Source: Devosia lacusdianchii (lineage in GTDB: Bacteria > Pseudomonadota > Alphaproteobacteria > Rhizobiales > Devosiaceae). From it: a stretch of 64,000 nucleotides of DNA. Position 1 is the stretch's first letter; each line of letters starts with the position of its first letter. The stretch is from positions 1,612,001 through 1,676,000 of the forward strand of contig NZ_CP092483.1 of the NCBI RefSeq assembly GCF_022429625.1. The letters are read 5' to 3'. Below are positions 59,464 to 64,000 of the stretch, one piece after another. The notes below the pieces were generated by a model. The model saw only the letters and a list, made by a program, of their open reading frames with translations, did not search any database and was not told where the DNA came from. The position numbers and the translations under genes are program-made.

Positions 59464-60450
59464 ATGAAATTATCGAAGGCCGAGGGCGCCAAAAGCCCCG
59501 CGCACCTGCACCGCAGCCTGACACTTGAGCTAGTGCGCGTCACCGAGCGCGCCGCCATCGCCGCCGCCGAATGGCGCGGCAAGGGCAACGAGCAGGCCGC
59601 CGACGAGGCCGCCGTGCTCGCCATGAAGGCAGAACTCGATCGCGTCGCGATCGCCGGCCGCATCGTCATCGGCGAGGGCGAAGAGAACGAGTGCGAGAAC
59701 CTGTTCATCGGCCAGGCGGTCGGGGCAGGCGAGGGGCCCGAGGTCGATATCGCCGTCGATCCGCTTGAGGGCGTCACTCTCTGCGCCAAGAACCAGCCCG
59801 ATTCGATCGTCGTGCTGGCCATGGCCGAACGCGGTGGGCTGCTGAACGTCGCGCGCAACGTCTATATGCACAAGATCGCCATCGGCGCCGAATATGCGCC
59901 GGGGACGGTCAATATCGATTGGTCGGCTACCGACAACGTCAAGGCCCTGGCCAAGGCCAAGGGCGTGCCGCTAAGCGAGATCACCGCCATCGTGCTTGAT
60001 CGCCCGCGCCATGCCGGCCTGATCGAGGAGCTGCGCACCACCGGTGTTGCGGTCAAGCTCATCAGCGACGGCGACATTGCCGGCGTCATTCACGCGGTGA
60101 ATACCGAAGACACGGGCATCGACATCTATCTCGGCTCCGGCGGCGCCCCCGAGGGCGTGCTGGCAGCCGCAGCCCTGCGCTGCATCGGCGGTCAGATGCA
60201 GGGCAAGCTTATCCTCGATACCCTGCCAAAGCGCGAGCGCGCCCGCGCCATGGGCATCGAAGACCCCAACCGAATCTACGACGTGACCGAACTGGCCGCC
60301 GGGGACGTCCTCGTCGCCGCCACGGGTGTCACCGACGGCACCCTGCTCGACGGCATCCGCCTGCGCCGCAATTCGGTGGAGACCAGCACCATCGTCATGC
60401 GCAGCTGGAGCCAGACCGTCCGCTGGATCAAGGCGCAGCACGCGCGGTAG
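59464..60450 (+). CDS. glpX: Class II fructose-1,6-bisphosphatase GlpX
   Basis: 328 residues; the ATG follows GGGAGGA. Family motifs: the metal-binding region VIGEGEENECENLFIGQAVG, AVDPLEGVTLCAKNQPDSI, and later GSGGAPEGVLAAAALRCIGG. It hydrolyses fructose-1,6-bisphosphate in gluconeogenesis. That suits an organism living on inositol, dicarboxylates and amino acids. It is 36 bases after hom, the usual alphaproteobacterial order, so probably in its operon. Confidence 0.96.
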   Translation: MKLSKAEGAKSPAHLHRSLTLELVRVTERAAIAAAEWRGKGNEQAADEAAVLAMKAELDRVAIAGRIVIGEGEENECENLFIGQAVGAGEGPEVDIAVDPLEGVTLCAKNQPDSIVVLAMAERGGLLNVARNVYMHKIAIGAEYAPGTVNIDWSATDNVKALAKAKGVPLSEITAIVLDRPRHAGLIEELRTTGVAVKLISDGDIAGVIHAVNTEDTGIDIYLGSGGAPEGVLAAAALRCIGGQMQGKLILDTLPKRERARAMGIEDPNRIYDVTELAAGDVLVAATGVTDGTLLDGIRLRRNSVETSTIVMRSWSQTVRWIKAQHAR

Positions 60451-60483
60451 CCCGCACATCGCTGCTCGCCGCATCCACCCCGC

Positions 60484-60569
60484 GTCACCCTCGGGCCTGA
60501 CCCGAGGACCCTTCACGCGCTGAAAGTGGAGCGAAGTAGAGTGCCTTCGGGTCAAGCCCGAGGGTGACG
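60484..60569. repeat. Palindromic intergenic repeat, family 1, copy g
   Basis: GTCACCCTCGGGCCTGACCC...GAGG at the left and CTTCGGGTCAAGCCCGAGGG...TGAC at the right, between glpX and recJ. Closest in sequence to copy b. Confidence 0.8.
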
Positions 60570-60641
60570 ATCGAGTTGTTTGCATGTGCGGATCACTGCC
60601 CGCCCTTCCCACCACAGGCCAAATCGCCTACCTCTCACCCC

Positions 60642-62432
60642 ATGCTGGCTGCCCCGCGACCATTCCTCGACGTCTCCCGCTCGGTTACCGGCCGGGCATG
60701 GACTGACCGACTGGACGCTATGACCACGCGGACAGCGACGGCGATCTCCCAGCGATCGGGCATTTCCGAAATCCTGGCCCGCATCATCGCCGCCCGCGGC
60801 GTTGGCCTCGACGATGCCGAAAAATACCTTGAACCCACCATCCGCGGTCTGATGCCGGACCCCTCGACGCTGACGGCGATGGATGCGCTGGCCGACCGGT
60901 TGGCACAGGCAATCGCCGACAATGAGTCAATCGCGCTCTTTGGCGACTACGACGTTGACGGCGCTTGCTCCTGCGCGCTGATGACGCGCTATCTCCGCCA
61001 TTTCGGCATCGAACCCCAGGTGCATATTCCTGACCGCATCTTCGAGGGCTATGGGCCCAACGTCGCGGCGATGGACAAGCTCATCGATGCCGGTGCGAGG
61101 CTCGTCATCACCCTCGATTGCGGCACCACCAGCGACAAGCCGATCGCCCATGCGCGTTCGCGCGGCGCGGATGTGCTGGTGATCGACCACCACCTGTCCG
61201 ACCATGAACTCCCCGACGCCAACGCGCTGGTCAATCCGAACCGTCCCGACGACATTTCCGGTCTAGGCTATCTCTGCGCTGCCGGCGTCACCTTCATGGT
61301 TCTCGTCGCCGTCAACCGGGCGCTGCGACAGCGCGGCGACACCGGCCTGCCCGACCTGCTCAAGCTGCTGGATCTGGTGGCGTTGGCGACCGTCTGCGAC
61401 GTCGTTCCGCTGGTGGGGCTCAATCGCGCTTTCGTGGTGCGTGGCCTCGAAGTGGCGCGGCGGGGCGACAATCGCGGCATCGCCGCTCTGGCACTGGCGG
61501 CGCGCCTCAGCGGCCCGATTAACCCATACCATCTCGGCTTTCTCATCGGCCCTCGCATCAATGCCGGCGGCCGTATCGGCAACGCCGCATTGGGCACCGA
61601 GCTACTGACGGTGGACGACGAACATATGGCGCTCGCCATCGCCGCCCGCCTTGACGAGCTCAACAGCGAACGCCAACGCATCGAAGTCGAAGCTGTCGAG
61701 GAAGCGGCAGCAGTCGCCGAGCTGGAAATCGGCATGGGCGAGGGGCCGCCGGTGCTTGTCCTGGCGTCGGCCAATTGGCATCCCGGCGTTGCCGGGCTGA
61801 TCGCCTCGCGCCTGCGCGAGCGCTTCGAACGGCCGACCTTCGCCATCGCTCTCCAGCCCGACGGCACCGGCACCGGCTCGGGTCGGTCCATGCCCGGCGT
61901 CGATCTCGGCCGCGCCGTGATTGAAGCCTTGGAAGCCGGGCTTATCATCAAGGGCGGCGGGCATGCCATGGCGGCCGGCGTAACCATCAAGGCGGGACAA
62001 TTGGGCCCGTTCCGCTCATTCCTGGCCCAAGCGCTATCCGGCGACGTCGCCACCGCCCGTGCTGCCACCGCATTGCCGGTGGATGCGGCGCTGACGGCGC
62101 GCGGGGCAACGCTCGACCTGGTCCGCGACCTCGAACGGGCCGGTCCCTACGGCGCCGGCAATCCCGGACCGGTTTTTGCCTTTCCCGCGCATCGGGCGAA
62201 GTTCGCTCAGGTGGTGGGCAAGGGCGGCCATGTCAGCTTCGCCCTGACCTCGGAAGACGGCGCCAGGCTCAAGGCCATCGCCTTCCGTGCTGCCAACACC
62301 GCGATCGGCGACGCGCTGTTACGCGACGCCGATTCCGCGTTCCATTTTGCCGGCTCGCTCTCCATCGATCACTACCAGGGCCGCGAACAGGTGCAGTTCC
62401 GCCTGACCGACCTGGCCAAGCCCAAGGCCTAG
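60642..62432 (+). CDS. recJ: Single-strand-specific 5'-3' exonuclease RecJ
   Basis: 596 residues from ATG 60642, the usual length; the frame runs further back to 60564 through the repeat. The DHH phosphoesterase motifs are clear: LFGDYDVDGACS (motif I, 100-110), ITLDCGTT (motif II), VIDHHLSD (motif III, 180-187) and NPNRPDD (motif IV), then DHHA1 with GGGHAMAAGVTIK. A C-terminal OB-like domain follows. It degrades single-stranded DNA in recombination and mismatch repair. It follows hom-glpX in the conserved order. Confidence 0.95.
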   Translation: MLAAPRPFLDVSRSVTGRAWTDRLDAMTTRTATAISQRSGISEILARIIAARGVGLDDAEKYLEPTIRGLMPDPSTLTAMDALADRLAQAIADNESIALFGDYDVDGACSCALMTRYLRHFGIEPQVHIPDRIFEGYGPNVAAMDKLIDAGARLVITLDCGTTSDKPIAHARSRGADVLVIDHHLSDHELPDANALVNPNRPDDISGLGYLCAAGVTFMVLVAVNRALRQRGDTGLPDLLKLLDLVALATVCDVVPLVGLNRAFVVRGLEVARRGDNRGIAALALAARLSGPINPYHLGFLIGPRINAGGRIGNAALGTELLTVDDEHMALAIAARLDELNSERQRIEVEAVEEAAAVAELEIGMGEGPPVLVLASANWHPGVAGLIASRLRERFERPTFAIALQPDGTGTGSGRSMPGVDLGRAVIEALEAGLIIKGGGHAMAAGVTIKAGQLGPFRSFLAQALSGDVATARAATALPVDAALTARGATLDLVRDLERAGPYGAGNPGPVFAFPAHRAKFAQVVGKGGHVSFALTSEDGARLKAIAFRAANTAIGDALLRDADSAFHFAGSLSIDHYQGREQVQFRLTDLAKPKA

Positions 62433-62505
62433 CAGAAACTTTCTGCCGCTCCGTTCCGTTGCTGCCTTCACGACAAGATATGGCCCGACGGAGACCAGCC
62501 CGACC

Positions 62506-63840
62506 ATGACTGCCCCGACTATCGCCGTGATCGGTTCTGGAATTGCCGGACTTTCAGCCGCCTGGCTGCTCTCCAAAAGCAGCGCCGTGACGGTGTTCGA
62601 GAAAAGCGACCGGCTTGGGGGGCATTCCAACACTATCGATGCGCGCATAGGGGACGGCAAGGTCGCGGTCGATACCGGCTTCATCGTCTACAACGAGCAG
62701 AACTACCCCAATCTCACGGCCTTCTTCGATCATCTCGGGGTCGCGACTTCGCCCTCGAGCATGAGCTTTGCCGTTTCAATCGCCGAGGGGCGTCGCGAAT
62801 ACTCCGGCAAGCATCTCAACGGCCTTTTCGGCCAGCGCCGCAATATCGTCCGTCCCGAACACTGGCAGCTCGTTGGCGATATCCTGCGCTTTTTCCGCGA
62901 GGCGGAACGGCAGGTCGCCACTTGCCCGGATGGCTTCTCGATCGCGCAGTTTCTCGACCGCTTCGGCTATTCCCGCGTTTTCATCGAAGACCACATTCTG
63001 CCGATCTCGGCAGCTATCTGGTCCACGCCGTCACGCGGCATGCTGGAGTTTCCGGCCAAGACCTTCATCGAGTTCTTTGCCAACCATTCCCTGCTGCAAG
63101 TTGGCAATCGCCCGACCTGGCGCACGGTGCGGGGCGGCTCGCGGGAGTACGTGACGCGCATTGCTGACAAGCACCGTTTCGAGGCTGTCACCGGAGCGAC
63201 GATCCACACCGTGGTCCGCCACAGCGGCGGCGTCGAAATATTCATGGCCGATGGCAGTCGTCGCCATTTCGACCAGGTGGTGTTCGCCTGTCATGCCGAT
63301 GAAGCCTTGGCACTGCTCGCCGACCCCAGCGACGCCGAGCGCAATATCCTCGGCGCCTTCCGCTTCACCACCAACCACGCCGTGCTGCATACCGACGCCA
63401 GCTTCATGCCGCGCCGCAAGCACCTGTGGTCATCCTGGAACTATCTGCGCGGGGCCGAGGGTCAACACGCCCTCAGCCTCACCTATTGGATGAACCGGCT
63501 GCAGCCGCTCGCCACCAACTCGAACATATTCGTCACGCTGAACCCGCATCGTGCCTTCGCGCTGGGCAGTGTGCAATATGAGGTCGATTACCAGCATCCC
63601 CTGTTCGACGCGCGCGCCATCGCGGCCCAGCACGACCTCTGGCAGGTGCAGGGAGTCCAGCACACCTGGTTCGCCGGCGCCTGGATGGGCTACGGTTTTC
63701 ACGAAGACGGCCTGCAATCGGGCCTCGAAGTCGCCGAGCGCATCGGCTCGGTGCAACGGCCATGGCAGGTCACCCAGCCGCGCGCCCGCATCGCGCATAA
63801 CTGGGACGAAGGGGAGCAGGTCCTGTGGGCGGCGGAATAA
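62506..63840 (+). CDS. FAD-dependent amine-oxidase-like oxidoreductase of the DUF1365/CFA-type lipid cluster
   Basis: 444 residues. The N-terminal dinucleotide motif is AVIGSGIAGLSAAWLLSKS (about 7-25) followed by VFEKSDRLGGHSNT. Mid-protein GNRPTWRTVRGGSREYV and the C-terminal FAGAWMGYGFHEDGLQSGLEVAERI complete the flavin fold. Proteins of this type are commonly encoded with DUF1365 and cyclopropane-fatty-acid-synthase-like genes, as here with DUF1365 overlapping its end, and are thought to modify fatty acids (furan or related lipids). The precise reaction is not known. Confidence 0.82.
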   Translation: MTAPTIAVIGSGIAGLSAAWLLSKSSAVTVFEKSDRLGGHSNTIDARIGDGKVAVDTGFIVYNEQNYPNLTAFFDHLGVATSPSSMSFAVSIAEGRREYSGKHLNGLFGQRRNIVRPEHWQLVGDILRFFREAERQVATCPDGFSIAQFLDRFGYSRVFIEDHILPISAAIWSTPSRGMLEFPAKTFIEFFANHSLLQVGNRPTWRTVRGGSREYVTRIADKHRFEAVTGATIHTVVRHSGGVEIFMADGSRRHFDQVVFACHADEALALLADPSDAERNILGAFRFTTNHAVLHTDASFMPRRKHLWSSWNYLRGAEGQHALSLTYWMNRLQPLATNSNIFVTLNPHRAFALGSVQYEVDYQHPLFDARAIAAQHDLWQVQGVQHTWFAGAWMGYGFHEDGLQSGLEVAERIGSVQRPWQVTQPRARIAHNWDEGEQVLWAAE

Positions 63841-64000
63841 ACCCGGACACCCTCAGCGCGATCTACGTCGGCGATGTCGTGCACAAGCGCGCGCGGCCCA
63901 AGCGTCACGCTCTGCGCTACCGGGTTTTCTCGATGCTCGTCGATCTCGACCAGCTTGAATCACTGGATGAGAAGTTGCGGCTCTTCTCGTTGAATCGACT
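63825..64000 (+). CDS. DUF1365 protein, N-terminal part (cut by window end)
   Basis: Starts at GTG 63825, with GGGAGCAGG upstream, 16 bases before the end of the FAD-oxidoreductase gene in another frame. The 58 complete residues seen (SAIYVGDVVHKRARPKRHALRYRVFSMLVDLDQLE in part) are the conserved opening of DUF1365, a family found with lipid-modifying flavoproteins and cyclopropane-fatty-acid synthases. The rest lies beyond the window. Coupled translation with the preceding gene is likely. Confidence 0.85.
   Translation, partial: MGGGINPDTLSAIYVGDVVHKRARPKRHALRYRVFSMLVDLDQLESLDEKLRLFSLNR

Overview
The window looks like chromosomal DNA of a GC-rich alphaproteobacterium of the order Hyphomicrobiales, most plausibly Devosia or a close relative (inference). 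The reasons are the gene order alaC-(insert)-hom-glpX-recJ and ctaA/DUF2842/rplM/rpsI, iron-responsive TGA-N9-TCA boxes of the RirA type, an iol cluster whose IolC carries a DUF2090 domain, and many ABC sugar importers with Gfo/Idh/MocA dehydrogenases. I see no insertion sequence, prophage, CRISPR array or rRNA operon. The only tRNA I find is tRNA-Pro(GGG) at 36956-37032.

Layout. (1) 1-9871 is a myo-inositol catabolic locus. It holds the tail of an RbsC-type permease, iolG, a leftward operon iolC-iolD-iolE-(small membrane protein)-iolB, the RpiR-type regulator iolR and a second Gfo/Idh/MocA dehydrogenase. Palindromic intergenic repeats separate most of these genes, and GGAA-N6-TTCC-type sites lie next to iolR. 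(2) 10012-11531 has a riboflavin transporter gene (ribN type) behind a textbook FMN riboswitch. (3) 11532-20991 is a CUT1 sugar importer operon (binding protein, two permeases, ATPase) ending in an unusual Gfo/Idh/MocA-aldo/keto reductase fusion. Divergent from it are an AraC regulator and a CHASE2 adenylate/guanylate cyclase. (4) 21073-22990 holds another AraC regulator and a Tat-exported epoxide hydrolase. (5) 23242-32055 is a glycoside-use operon: cytoplasmic GH116 beta-glucosidase-like enzyme, CUT1 importer, its own AraC regulator, ATPase and dehydrogenase. (6) 32047-36872 is a ferric-siderophore locus: FecBCDE-type importer divergent from a sucrase/ferredoxin-like 2Fe-2S protein. Each of the two back-to-back promoters has an iron box on its -35. 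(7) 36956-38074 holds tRNA-Pro and an APH-type kinase. (8) 38071-46115 is an exopolysaccharide cluster (Wzy/WaaL-like ligase, initiating sugar-phosphate transferase, GT4, Wza-like lipoprotein, Wzz-like protein with a degenerate kinase domain, polysaccharide deacetylase). (9) 46116-54957 is mostly housekeeping and small transport or regulatory genes (DUF2842, ctaA, rplM-rpsI, NmrA-like, SdpI-like, DAACS symporter, sdpRI-like pair, VOC protein, GT1 glycosyltransferase). (10) 55139-64000 carries alaC, an orphan iron-regulated binding protein, hom, glpX, recJ, an FAD oxidoreductase and the start of a DUF1365 gene.

How it works together. Most of the window deals with scavenging plant- or soil-derived carbon (inositol, glycosides, other sugars), iron and riboflavin. 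Each import unit has a local regulator or RNA switch. The observations I rate highest are the structured leader with mutually exclusive hairpins before hom, the HTH-like extension fused to Hom, the iron-controlled sucrase/ferredoxin-like protein as a candidate siderophore reductase, and the dehydrogenase-aldo/keto reductase fusion as a possible two-step redox epimerase.
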